Of a DNA stretch of 64,000 nucleotides, positions 43,577 through 55,565 are shown piece after piece. Every line of letters begins with the position of its first letter. The stretch's first letter is position 1. Made by a program: the position numbers and the translations under genes. The stretch lies in contig CM055096.1 in the NCBI GenBank assembly GCA_029204225.1, positions 36,388,954 through 36,452,953 on the forward strand, in the 5' to 3' direction. Source of the DNA: Diphasiastrum complanatum. Its lineage: Eukaryota > Streptophyta > Lycopodiopsida > Lycopodiales > Lycopodiaceae. The notes under the pieces are model-generated. The model saw only the letters and a list, made by a program, of their open reading frames with translations. It had not been told where the DNA came from and made no database searches.

Positions 43577-44458
43577 TGGTATCAGCGTGCCCTGATCAGT
43601 GGATACAACTTGTCACAGGCTCCGCAACGAAGTGAGAAAGTCCTTCACGAGAGGTGAAAGCTTGGAGAGATAAAAACGGCTGGAAGAAATCCTTCTTTGG
43701 TGTATTTTGCAGGTTTGGAGCTCAGAATCATCAGTGGGGAACGAAGACACAGTCCCGAAGGCATCAGAAAGGCCAGGGCAACATCAAAGAAGTTGAAAAT
43801 CTGTTGAGTGGGAAAATTTTTACAATACTTCCTAGTTGTTGTGAAAAGCACAGTTCCGGAGGCATCCAAAAGTCCAGGGTAGCATCAGACAGATTGAAAT
43901 TGAGTGGGGGAGATTCTTACAATACTTCCTAGTTGTTGTGGAAAGTGCCATTTGTGTGAGAGGTTTGCCAAGAAATCTCTCATTTGTCTGTTTGGAGTAC
44001 CACAAATCACACTAGATAGTGTCTAGTACTGTCATTCAGAGTTAGGAAGTTTCATACTTTTCACATTACTGATCTCTGTCTTTTGAACGATCACTCGTTT
44101 CGAAATCTAGAATATTCCCTCTGGAAGTTCTTATATTCTTTTTTTTTTCCGTACCAATATCGGATCCAAGCGCGCTAGCTGAAGAGAAACCCGAGCAGTC
44201 GTACATCCGCGCTCCAGTCCGAAATTGTCCGTACCGATATCGGATCCAAGCGCACGAGCTAAAGAAAATTCTGAGCAGTTGTACATTCGCGCTCCAGTCC
44301 AATATCGCATGCTCCAATATCGGATCCATGCGCACGAGTTAAAGAGGATCCTGAGCAGCCGTACTTCCGCGCTCCATTCCGATATCAGGTGTATAACCAG
44401 AAAAATATACAGTTCTGTGGTGTGATAAATTACTTGATCCGAACTCATCTGTTCAGTA
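43577..44458 (+). other. Copia leader with two sets of tandem repeats
   Basis: Primer-binding-like site at 43577-43588. About 43755-43935 holds two units of roughly 105 bp (each with GGCATC...CAGGG...CAACATC/AGCATC and TACAATACTTCCTAGTTGTT). 44152-44392 holds three units of about 75-80 bp, each with AATATCGGATCCAAGCGC-type start and GAGCAGxCGTACxTxCGCGC end. Such leaders often hold packaging signals; that role is inference here. Confidence 0.65.
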
Positions 44459-45440
44459 ATGGCAACTCTAAGCGAGAGTGTTCTCAATGAGTCAAGCAAA
44501 TTGGAAGGAGCCGACAACTATGCAGTTTGGAAATTCAAACTGAAAAACATTTTGATGGAAAAAGAGCTATGGGAGATCGTGACAGGTGAAGAGACAAGGC
44601 CAGTGATTGAAGAAGATCAGTGGGCATTTGACAGGATAAAACGGAAAGCACAAAATGTCATCAACTCATCAGTTAGAGATGCAATTATTCCCTACATTTC
44701 AGATTCAGAAGGACCAAAAGAAGCATGGGATACGTTGAAGGCATTGTTTGAGACCACAAACACATCTCGAGTGCTATTTCTGAAGACGAAGCTGCACACG
44801 TTGCGGATGATTGATGGTGCAACTGTTGCTGATCACCTACTGAAGATCAAAGAGATTCGTGACCAACTAGCAGCAGTTGGAGAGCGAGTACAGGATCGTG
44901 AGATCGTGCAGTTGACATTGAATAGTTTGAGTGAGTCACATCAAATGTTTGTGACAAGTATAGCCACACGAGAAAATCTTCCAACCTATGAAGAGTTAGG
45001 TGGATTGCTTTTGCAGGAAGAACAACGTCAAGAGAACTTGAGTCATCGCAACAGGGGATTCAATCAAGCTCTTGCAGTGAGAGGACGTGTTGGCAGATTT
45101 CGTGGAAGACACCAATCAAGAGGTGGAAAGTCATATCATGGATCGTTTCAATAATTTCAAGAACAATCCAATGATGGCCCAAATCGAGGCAATCGAAATC
45201 AAGGCCGAGGTCAAGGACGCGGCTATTCCAAGCAAAATAAACCTGGAAATTGTAGGTATTGCAACAAACCTGGCCATTGGGAGCGTGAATGCTTCAAGAA
45301 ACAGAAGGAGATAGAACAAAGAAAAGGCAAATGGCAAGCGGGCAATTATGCTGATCAACATCAATTTGATGATGATTATTATGAACACAATTATGCTGAT
45401 CAACATCAATACGATTGTAAAGATCACCCAAATGAGATCT
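44459..45440 (+). pseudogene. Copia Gag
   Basis: It starts at ATG 44459 (MATLSESVLNESSKLEGADN) and shows the UBN2/retrotran_gag type fold: YAVWKFKLKNILMEKELWEI, DAIIPYISD, EAWDTLKALFE and LPTYEELGGLLLQEE. After an in-frame TAA at 45152-45154 the same frame continues with a Gly/Arg/Asn/Gln-rich segment and a zinc knuckle CRYCNKPGHWEREC (CX2CX4HX4C), ending at TAA 45440. The RNA-binding part is thus cut off unless the stop is read through. It resembles the gag stub of the Copia at 13576. Pol is lost where the next element begins at 45451. Confidence 0.85.
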
Positions 45441-45450
45441 AATTAGATCC

Positions 45451-45902
45451 TGTTGCAAAACAACCAAAAGGACACCTGTGGAGCAAAACCACCCATCCAA
45501 ACCTAGATCCCTCCTGGAGTTCCCTCCTGGACCTAGCCCCCAAGCCATAGTGAAGAACCTAAGAGAGAGGAGGAGAAACAGGCTCAAGAAACTGAATTTC
45601 CAATAGGAAGATGGGCGAGTTTCCACTAGACTTATTCTCCTCAAGAGAGAGAATATTCCCTTTAGGATCCCCACGCAACCCATATTGAGCTATTGACCTC
45701 CTATTCTTGCATGAAAGCAGTCATTCACTATGCATGTGCTCCTATGTCCAATTATAGGTCTGGGTCCTCATATGATTATTAATTACCTTACAAGCCAAGC
45801 CCGGAATGACGAGGCATAACCAATAACCATATACACCTGGAGTGACCGGCTATCCACGTCAGGAATTATTCCGATTCCCTTGTACAGGACATGGACGTAA
45901 CA
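45451..45902 (-). repeat. 3' LTR of decayed chromovirus copy 1 (452 bp)
   Basis: TG...CA ends on both strands with TGTT/AACA inverted termini. It shares the block around TGTGGAGCAAAACCACCC and CCCCCAAGCCAT with the LTR at 57721-58179. Confidence 0.7.
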
Positions 45903-48900
45903 TTCTTCCCCTCTTAAACCAGTTCTGTCCTCAGAACGAGTAACTAGGGAAAATCCAATTTGTATGCTTTTAACTCTTCCAATGAATCATTATCCTCAAT
46001 TTGACCAACCTACCTAAACAAGCACACAGAGATAGAACAATTTCTCAATTGTTTATCTCTGATCCTGAGTACTCATTCAGGGTCCAAAGGTACATTGAGC
46101 GATAAATCTTCCAAATGGGCAAAATCTTCAATACATCAAACTGTCATCATCATATAAACTAAATTTACATGATACACCGGATGAGCAGTCGACCAAATCA
46201 GAAGATTAAGTTCAAAAGCTAACAAATCAGTCATTTAACTTTCACAATTACCCTGAAAATCAATCTTTAGTCTGACTTCAATATCAAATAAGTATTTAGA
46301 GATGGGATAATTCTCAAATTATCTGTCTCTACACTGAAATACTATATCGACCTTTTAGAAGTACACTAAAAGATAAATTTTTCTATTGGGTTTGATTCTC
46401 TCCAATCTAATAACATCACCTTCATGTACCTCAATCTACATGAATCACTGGGTGAGTCCTCACCTTATATTGGAAATCAATGTTCAAAAGTTAAAGATTC
46501 AAAACAATTATAGTCCAAGACTATCCACAATTACTTGTAGACCTGTCATAAATGCTTCTTGGTACAAAACTCATCCCACCAAAATCTCTTAGGAGATCCA
46601 TCAAGATAAAAATGACTTCAACTCAGTCCTGAGTACCCCAGATACTCTCCTAAGATAAGTGCTTTATCCCTAGCATCACATATGCCAGAAAAAAATCGCA
46701 ACCATTTAATCTTGATAGACTTAAATTGCTCCTAATTAACGGAAGATTTTAGGCTGAAAAACAGTACACAAGCATTCCTTGACTACAATCTGTAAAGGTA
46801 AGCAAATTCCTCATAAGTAAACAATCACTTAATGAAAATGCCTGTGAGATCCAAACAATCTCAAGTTTGTACACAAATTTAGAGTTCAAATAACAAATCT
46901 AAATTTTAACTCCACCAATTGATCAAGAATTACTCATCATCTTAAGAATCATCATATTTCCCATATAATCATCTAATGACCTTTAAGTATCAATTTATGA
47001 TCCGTCAATCATAAACATTTAGAATCTTATGATTCGTCAATCATAATCTATCGGATTCTAAACCCATACTTAATCATTTAGAGATACCGGAGTATATGCA
47101 CAACATACCACTTAGGAAATATAAGAAACATTCTGAAATCTTTTCCACAAGGAAAATTACTAGATTCCAAGAATATTCTTCCATCTCGATTCTTAACCAG
47201 ATTATGAGTTCCAAATTCTACAATCAACCAAGTGATTAAAGACCATTATAACATTTGTCTTTAACAAATAATAAACTTTATACAATCACCTAGAACCACA
47301 TCTAGAGATTATAAAGTTCTGTTGAATTCCAACTGAATTCATTGGTTATCCTTGACATTAGTTAGACTCTGTCATCCAATGTATGTATATGAGCTCACTG
47401 GGATGTAGTCAATAACTTAGGATATTTCTCCTTCAAGAAATATTCTATATTAAGAATCTTCTATATTCTATGCACAGTTCTCATAAATGAATCCAAATGA
47501 CTCACTAATCATGTGACTTACAAGCAATATAGATCGAAATAAACAGTTCCTGGTGAATTCTCTTCACACTGCTTATTTATCCAATTAACTTCTAATCAAG
47601 AGTAATCCAATTACTCAAGTCAGTTGTAAATGATTCAGAAATCTTAAATGTCTAGGTGCAGATCTCAATTATACATGTATAACACCACATTTAGATCTTC
47701 TTCCAAACCATAAATAAGTTAATGAATTATCCTTTCCACAGAAAGAGACATTAACCTGCAAGTAATTGTTCCACACATTACTTGTTCATATGTCTATGCA
47801 CTCTGACTAGTTTAAGTATACGATATAAACTCAGTACATAGGAAACACATAGTAGATCCACAAGATTAAGATGTGCATAAGCAACTTATCCAACTATGTT
47901 TGTATACATAAACATAGGCTATAAACTGACAGATATCCACAATCTGCATATGTTACTCACATAATTCACTGAGAATCTTGCAACTCAGCTATCAAAGAAC
48001 CCTATTTCTCATGAGTAAATAACATATTCGGGAAATCTTTTAAGTGAATAACTCCACATCACAAGTTTTCCAACCATCTGACTCTTCTTAACAAAATTCC
48101 TTCTACCAATCAACCTACAACAGATCTTAGCGTACAAACCAAGATTAGGCTAACTCATACAAACATCTTTGGACATAGAATTAAGATTAAATCTTTATTC
48201 CACTGATCCAATTCATAACAAAATGGTACTTGGTTACAATCAGTGAATCTTAATTTAATCTTTACCATTACTTCCCACATTAATGAATATCACACAGCTC
48301 AATAACCCCAAAACTCATCTAGTTCCAGATTACTCAAAATAATCACTTAGAGAGTTTGTCTATTTCAAACTGGATAGTTCTACCATTGCACACATACAAG
48401 ATTTTTTGTCAAAATCAATTCAATTGGCTGATTCCTCGAAAGACTTATCCCTATCTTTTCTTCCCCCCTTTTAAAAAAGAAATTCCATAATTTTGATTTA
48501 AAAGTTCCCAGGAGACAACGTATAAGATATCAAAGATTCGAAAAAGCCAGTAATGAGTATCCAATACTATTACAAACAGGACTTTTTCCTCAGAATCATA
48601 GAATATCTTATCCCGAATGATAGAAATATTAACTCTCGATAATCAACTATCAAAATAGAGACTAACGTTAGGGTTCAGGAAACCTAAGTTCCGAGCCATA
48701 TTCAAAAATCTCATATGGAAGTACAATTTCATATAATTTAACGATCCTTCAGAACAGAGTTCTACACTGGAAGGAATTATAGGAATCTCAATCCAATTGT
48801 CATGTAATAAGAAATTTTTAAAGAGTAGAGGTCTAATAAAATAGAGAAATAGATGTAAGGGCATCCATATTTTGTAATTAATGAGATACCATAAGGGATT

Positions 48901-49900
48901 GATCTATATCTCATAATTCCCAAAATACCCTTAACAAAAACCAATGGACTCTGTTAGTATTACCATTACAGCAATCCCTAACCATCGGTCTACAGATCAT
49001 TCTACCCAAGAAATCCCCTTTAGAATCACTGATGTCCCATACCACCAGCTTTTCCTCCAAGACTCCTCTGCATCCAGATCTGTTTTGCCCAAAAAGTCAA
49101 AAAAGACGATTTGGCATTCCTATACCCAGATATAGGATCAAATTCACAACCAATCCAGGAGATAGTTCTAACAATTGAAATCTCTCATGCTTCTTTAGTG
49201 TTACTCAAAGAATACCATTTCATATTGTACCCAACATGGACAAACAGAATGTATCATCCAGTACAATAGAATGTATTACTAACCCAAAGAACCATAGATT
49301 TCAACAAAAACCGAATCTCATACTGTCCTAGATATCCAATATCTATTCCAGAATCGGTAAAAAGAACTTAATTCTTTTAACAAGTTAGAACTCTCTTGGT
49401 TGTTACTGTCATTACAGAGAAATACTCTATAACTGAAAAGAATCCAAATTACTAGATTCCTGTATGGAACACCTTCTATCTGCATTACTTTGCAAGATCC
49501 AAATCCAATTGCAAAATAGAGATGGTTCCATAAATGGATTATCAGTCTTGCCACTACTTTTCCCTTAGAATCCTCAAATTCTAATTCACCCTGGGGAAAA
49601 GGAATCCAAATTCCTAGAGGCAGTCTTCTTAAATAATTCCAATTTTATTCTCACTTGCAATTAGTTATACTTCAGGAATTGAATGTAAATTAAATAACTG
49701 GATCACTAAGACCAGCAATCATGTACATATCAGACTTCCACTTTTTTCCCCCCTTCCAAAAATGGTTCCGGTTAACAAAACCCCAAATTTGTACTAGGAA
49801 AAAGTTCAATTTGGTATCGTTAACTTTATCACTATCCCCTTGACAATTTTGATTTGTTCATTAAGTGCCGCACTTAATCCCTGGCAAATCCCCTTATAGA
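45451..49900 (-). mobile_element. decayed Gypsy chromovirus, copy 1 (right end approximate)
   Basis: 3' LTR 45451-45902; on the element strand it starts TGTTACGTCC after the tract TTAAGAGGGGAAGAA. Upstream of it the minus strand still shows HPVYHVN (near 46195-46175; integrase C-terminal HPVFHVS), and an in-frame tail EDNDSLEELKAYKLDFP in the chromodomain position. The remaining 4 kb has no ORF over about 78 codons but aligns throughout with the copy at 57721. The + strand is very poor in G relative to C. No 5' LTR was found; it cuts into the sense Copia at GATCC. Confidence 0.6.
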
Positions 49901-50105
49901 CCAACATAAAACTGTTCTACTGGATTTACATTATTCTTGGTCCTTATTGATCCTTAAAACTTTTATTAGCTTTTTACTAATCAAATAACTATGTGATCAT
50001 CGGGTTGGACTTACACCGCAGGGTGCCTAATCCCTCTCACTTATTAATTGCTAATAAATGAATAATCTAATTAGGGTTGCCTCAATATCTGCAAACCCTC
50101 CAACA
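49901..50105 (-). repeat. possible 3' LTR edge of another antisense element
   Basis: On the element strand TTTTGGTGGGGGATAT (polypurine-like) is followed by TGTTGGAGGGTTTGC at 50105. This has the form of a polypurine tract plus LTR start. The outer end was not located. Confidence 0.4.
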
Positions 50106-50577
50106 ATATCCCCCACCAAAACTGGTGGCGGTCCCATGACACCTCGCGAGATTTATTATTTAGGACTTTGTATAGCTTCAAGCCTAAGCTTTATTAAATG
50201 ATATTGGACTTTTTCTATGAATTCAAGGCGCGGCTCATTGAAATCTCTGTCGTGTGAAAAAAAAACACTTATTGATCACGGACAACCAATTGTAAGTTGT
50301 CCATGTAACGAATTTCTTATCCCATGAGCCACCCATCATTGCCGCACGATAGTACAGTCTTGCTAATGGTAGATGATCCCGGGACTTTGTCTGATGCCAT
50401 TGGAATATTAGGATCGAAACATAAGGCAGGCAAACAGTTGTCCCAATTGATGCCAAAGTAGCCAAATCTTTAGCAAAAATGGCTGATTGTCTAACCGTAG
50501 GAGCTGGTGAAAATAGATATTCTTGGGCATAGGATTGAAGCGCTTGATGGAAGTCCACTCGATGGAAGTCCATTGAT
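50106..50577 (-). other. unrecognised antisense ORF next to an LTR edge
   Basis: The minus strand keeps a 129-codon frame (50624-50235) with SYAQEYLFSPAPTVRQSAIF and MMGGSWDKKFVTWTTYNWL stretches. I do not recognise it. A local duplication GATGGAAGTCCA occurs twice at 50552-50575. It may be an internal part of the LTR element whose edge is at 50105. Confidence 0.3.
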
Positions 50578-50639
50578 ATGTTCCAACTGAACGTCTTATG
50601 GATGATTGGCCAATTCGTACGCAACGAGATAGTTTCACC

Positions 50640-51053
50640 CCACTCGCCTCCTGCGTCTCGTCGACGTACTCAACAACCACTACCAGCTGCGGAACCGCTT
50701 CCTGCCGCAAGTCACTTTGAACTACCCATCCCCCCATCCTCTGCCACCACCCTCGCCATTGACTCCTCAGTAGTGCCTTCTGTGACAATTGGCTCCACAA
50801 TTCAAGTCGCAGAAGTGCATGCCAGCTCACCCCCACACCCTACAGCCATGTCGCCGGCTACCAAAGGTTCATGGAACCGTTCGATGATTCTAGTCCCATT
50901 GATATAGAAGAACAATTCATCCTGCCACAGAGCCCTGTGCCGTTTAATCCAAACTCCCTTGGAATGGGATTCGAGCAGTTCCTAGACGCCTCACAAACTA
51001 TGGATTCTAGGGGAGCAATGGTCAAACTAGCGTTTTGCCTCCTAGAAGTGTAG
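50640..51053 (+). pseudogene. unknown repeated ORF family, copy B
   Basis: The + strand encodes SPPASRRRTQQPLPAAEP, SVTIGSTIQVAEV, SSPPHPTAMSPATKG. After a one-base slip near 50870 it continues MEPFDDSSPIDIEEQF, LPQSPVPFNPNSLGMGFEQF, ending at a TAG at 51051. It aligns with copy A (1-1211, opposite strand) over SPPASRRR, SVTIG, the DDSxP block and GFEQF. Only the C-terminal half of copy A is represented; the N-terminal half is absent. Function unknown. Confidence 0.5.
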
Positions 51054-51601
51054 TAGAAAGGGCACAAACAGATCTTATTTTCAGTAGCTAGTTGAATTTG
51101 CTTTGGTTCTCAGTAATTGTTAATGCTACACAGTTTGGGCTATCAACTCTATGGATGATGATCACTTTTGCAATCATTTCATCGGAGATTTTTAGCGCAA
51201 TGTGCATACAGTTGCGGGCATAAATATTGGGCCATAGAGTTGGGGCATAAATATTGGGGCCTTATTTACGTGCATTTAAACCCCCATTTTTATCTACGGG
51301 GGGGTGTAGGGGGAGCAAGGCCCCCCCGAAGCAAAAAGCGAGGTACAATTGCTCTACAGTTCTCTGTCTTTATCCCACTGGAATCATCTGTGATCGTAAC
51401 GAACAGGCTAGAGTTAGTTTTGAATTTTTATCCTTGACAGAACCCAACATGGATTAATGCACCTAAACTTGACTGAATTGTACCAGAAATGCTCGACAAA
51501 CTACACAATAATAATGCTCCTAATTGGAGCTTTCATCCGATACCCATATTGCCCACAAAAAAAAAAAAACAGAAAACACGTTTCTACCCGAAACCCGAAA
51601 C
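51054..51601. other. no gene; short duplications and G/C runs
   Basis: GGGCATAAATATTGGG occurs twice at 51218-51262. A G7 run near 51299 and a C7 run near 51329 lie 30 bp apart and could pair. An A12 run lies near 51558. No coding signature. Confidence 0.4.
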
Positions 51602-51840
<239 letters not shown>

Positions 51841-52018
51841 AGAGAGTACAAAATGTGAGAAGCATTGTCCGCATAAGGACTTATTTACCAATGAAAAGAC
51901 AGTAAAACTAAAACTAAAGTATCGATCTCTCTGTCTCTAAGAGAAAAAGTATCCAAGCTTGACCACCAGCTGGTGAGGGTACAAAGCAAGAGCTTAACCA
52001 CCTGCTCCGCGGAGGAAA

Positions 52019-55000
52019 CTAGCTACGAGCAAGCCGAAAGTAATGAGTGATGGTAGTAGTGGGTCGTGATGTAGGCTGGTGGGAGGCGTATGAAGATCTA
52101 GTAGCACTGGATCGAGCCGAAACTCTCTGTGTCTTCGATCTTCGGACGGGGACGTCAAAATCCGCAACCGAAATATCCACTCTGTCTCGCTTCTGGAAGA
52201 ACTGAGTAATGTGAGCCTGACTGGAATCCATATCTGAGAGCTTAGGTAGAAGTGAAGCTCGTAAAATATACATCTCTCTCAAAAGAAGACCCACGCATCT
52301 AGCATCTGGATACTCGAGGAAGGAGCTCAACGTGAGGGGAATATCTCGGTATAAACAATGGTATCGTCCTCTAATCTCATGGGCAGCGAAAGATGAAATG
52401 AAACTCATCTTCCACCTCTTGAAGAGAACAGAGCTGACATATCCGCTGCAATCTGGGAGTGTCTGTGTATCTACCTGTCTCGATAGCAAGCTGATGAGAA
52501 GAGACTCGAAGCTGTCCTATACGATATCTCAGACCAAAAGATAGCGTCTGTGTAAGATAAACTGGAAGAATAGGCAAGCCCGAAACGTCCAGCCGTAAAA
52601 GATGTGTGCCATAATAATGTAGCTTGACCCTATCTGGATCAGGATGTGACCATATAGTGCGTATGTAGCTCCGGTAGATCTGCTGTCTGATATAAGCATG
52701 GGTTCCATTCGGAAGATCAAGTGCGGATAAACCCCAAGTCTGAAGAAGGGCTGAGACACTGCGATACCAAGAGTGCTTGGCTCCCTGATCCGCAATGGTA
52801 CGAGATGAAGTGAGAGCAGCAACAATGTATCTGGAGGTATCTAGATCTGATACCCTGTGAAGAAAGGTGATGATCTGAAACATAGCACCAACAACTAATG
52901 GAGGAGAAGCAAACTCGGCTAGTATGATATCATGTGGTACTGAGGGCTTAGCCCGGATTATCCTACTGAGCATGAGAATCTGGATACGAGTAAGATCTCT
53001 CCATGTATCGCGTGATAAATCAGGGCACCAAGTCTCAGCCGAATATAGCACAACTGGGGAGACAGTAGCAGAAAATAGTAGGCATCTGGTAGCAGGATCC
53101 TGCACATAATAAGTAGAGCAAAATCTCTCCATATGCACAAGAGCGGTATGCCCCTTGCGGAGCCTGGCGGTGGCTGCTGGTCGAAAAGTGAGTAGCGGAC
53201 CAGAGAAAAGAACTCCCAAATAGGTGTAGGAGGTCACGATCTCAATCGGTAGCCCGTCATAGTAGAAAATCACATCTCTCATATGCTGTCTGTTGGTGTT
53301 AAACACCATAATCTTAGTCTTCTTAAGGTTAACCGTCAATCCCCAACGCTGGCAAAAGTGATGTAAAGCAGAAAGGTGACTTTGTAAACCAGCTGCAGAG
53401 GATGAGAGGAGAACCACATCATCAGCGTACAAGAGAATGGGGATAATAATGTCTGCTAGGGGACAGCCCTCTCCACCTTCCTCGCGAATAATCCGCTCGA
53501 GGTCATCTATATATAGTGCAAAAAGAGTGGGTGATAAGGGGCAACCCTGCTTCACACCAATGGTAGAATGTATCTGTGAGGACCAGCCACTACCATCTCT
53601 GAAACGTGCCAAGACTCGCTCATATAAAGTAATGATCGCAGCAATAGTATCCTCTGAAAAGCCAAGTGAAGATAGTCTCTGGAAAAGAAGATGTCGTGGA
53701 ACAGAGTCAAAAGCTTTGCGAAAATCCACAAAGCAACAGTAAATTCTCTGTTTCCGATGTCGAGCCTCCTCAATAATGCATCTCAAAATGAAGATCTGGT
53801 CTGAAGTAGAATATCCCGGTCTGAAACCAGCTTGACCCATAGCGTGTAAACCCTCAGTCTCAGCAAAAGATCCAGTAACTGTCTGTAGTATAGAGCCATA
53901 TATCTTAGCCAGAGTGTGGCCAATCATAATGGTGCGGTAGTTTCCTACATTCATGGGATCACCTGCCTTGAGGATGGGGTGAAGGATATTAGTACACCAA
54001 GCCGTAGGAAAACCAGAAGTAACAGCTGTGTTAAAAACATGAGCAATGTAAGGGGAGATGAGATGTGCTACGGGCTTTAGGAAGTTTACACTTAAGGAGT
54101 CATAGTCAGTGGCTTTATTTAGTTTGGCATGTTTAATGGCGTTTTCAACCATGTCAGGGGTGAAAAGTGAGCAGTGGTCAGGTCTTGGTGAGAGTGAGGT
54201 AGGAGGAGAGTCCGTGGTATATAACTCCGTGGCATACTCGATCCAGGATTCGATGGCTATGGGGGCCAATGTTGAAGAGTGTCTGGTGAAATGTTTCCAG
54301 AAAAAAGAGGAGGAGGGTGAATCTAAAGAGTTGATCATTTTTTGGCAGAGTGATTGTAGGTACTTGATCTTCTTTGTTCTGGTGGTTCTATGATATTCTT
54401 TCTGGCATTGTTTGAGTGTGGCAGGGGAGTGTGACCTGGCATATGTCACATGATTGTGAAGAGAGCGGCATTCTGCATCATACCATCTGTTGTGAACACT
54501 TCTGTGAGATGATGTCGTTTTGGTGGGGAAGGATGAGGAAGCAGCAGCTAAGAGGGATGTAGAGAGAAAAGTGGCTTGCTGGTCAATTGGTGCCATGAAC
54601 GGGAAGTTAGCGAGTAGTTGGGATAAGATTGTGGTGTAATTAGTGAATCCAGATTGGGTGAAAGGAATACGTTTATGAGTGGGAAGAGAGCAAGAAACTT
54701 GCAAAGAAGAGGTTATGTGACCAAGTGAGATGTGTAAGAGTGAGTGATCGGAAATGGTAGGGGGTGTAATGGAGAAATCAGAAATGTGAGAGATCAAAGC
54801 AGGTGATCCAATAAAGTAGTCGACCACACTATGTCCTCCACCATGAGGATAGCATGTATATGCTGATGAGGAAGGCCACTGTGTGAGGCCATTCAAAATG
54901 GCAAGAGCGTGTGTCTCTGCTAGAGTGATCAACTGCTCCCCGAAAGATGTAGCTGGAGTGTCTGCATCCTGTGATACCCGGTCTAGCCCCATATCCAAAG

Positions 55001-55562
55001 GGTAAAGCCTGAGAAGATCCGTAGCTGCATGAAATTCGGTTTGTCTAGAACTTGTGCGGGCGTTGAAATCACCTGCTAGTAAAATGGAACCCTGCTGAGA
55101 AAAGATAGCAATATCATCTGAGAGAGCCTGAAAAGGGTCCCCGCCAAACTCAGCAAACACTGAGGTCTGTGGAGCAAAATAGCATACAACTATATAGATG
55201 TCCTGAGGTAATCCCAATAGTGAGCCAATAATGTGTAACCAAATATAGCGAGCGTATGGATCTTGTTTAACCATCTGAACTGTGGTGTCTTTGTATAAAC
55301 AAGCTACTCCTCCAGATCCTCGACAAGTTTTTCCCCTAACAAATGGACGAAAAGCAGAATGCCAAGAGTACTCCTGTATATTTGGAAGAGGATGATATAA
55401 GGACTCATGAGTTTCAGCCAACAACAAAATGTCGCATTTTCTAATAAAATCAGCAAAGTCTCCGGCTGATGACGAAGATAAAAAACCATTACAATTCCAG
55501 AAGCCAAGTCTCAAATTGGTAGGGGATCTCAGGTAGCTTCTATATCTGGGGGCCCCTAGTTC
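52019..55562 (-). pseudogene. LINE ORF2: endonuclease-RT-CCHC-PIP tail (one late frameshift)
   Basis: The frame continues from ORF1 past TAG 55563-55565 and has no ATG before about codon 80. Endonuclease: GFWNCNGF, LLAETHESLY, LLAGDFNARTSS, HGGGHSVVDYFIGSP, TISDHSLL, carrying the catalytic Asn, Glu, Asp/Asn and His of APE-type nucleases. RT: AGFRPGYSTSDQIFILR, FVDFRKAFDSVPR, GVKQGCPLSPTLFALYIDDL and YADDVVLL (about 53410-53430). Post-RT: MLSRIIRAKPSVPHDIILAEF. Zinc site: CQLCSLQEVEDEFHFIFRC. Immediately after the last Cys (near 52380) a small deletion shifts the frame; the shifted frame then gives EIRGRYHCLYRD, QAHITQFFQKR (52196-52219) and a C-terminal TITHYFRLARS. It cuts target DNA and reverse-transcribes its own RNA; the PIP motif suggests PCNA binding. 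Confidence 0.9.
52196..52219 (-). other. PIP-box motif of LINE ORF2
   Basis: QAHITQFF followed by QKR: a full match to the PCNA-interacting consensus Q-x-x-[ILM]-x-x-[FY]-[FY]. It sits at the same place as the motifs at 25491 and 18931. Confidence 0.6.
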
Positions 55563-55565
55563 CTA
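55563..55565 (-). promoter_or_regulatory. conserved in-frame UAG between ORF1 and ORF2
   Basis: Context CAA-TAG-GAA-CTA. ORF1 upstream and ORF2 downstream are in the same frame. The same arrangement is seen at 24032 (CAA-TAG-GAA-ATC) and 27574 (CTA-TAG-GAA-ATT). A candidate readthrough site. Confidence 0.55.

Noticed and set aside
48861-49135. Small ORFs of 60-80 codons in 45.9-50 kb and 58-62 kb
   Set aside because: They fall inside the decayed chromovirus copies, are not conserved between the two copies, and follow the base skew.
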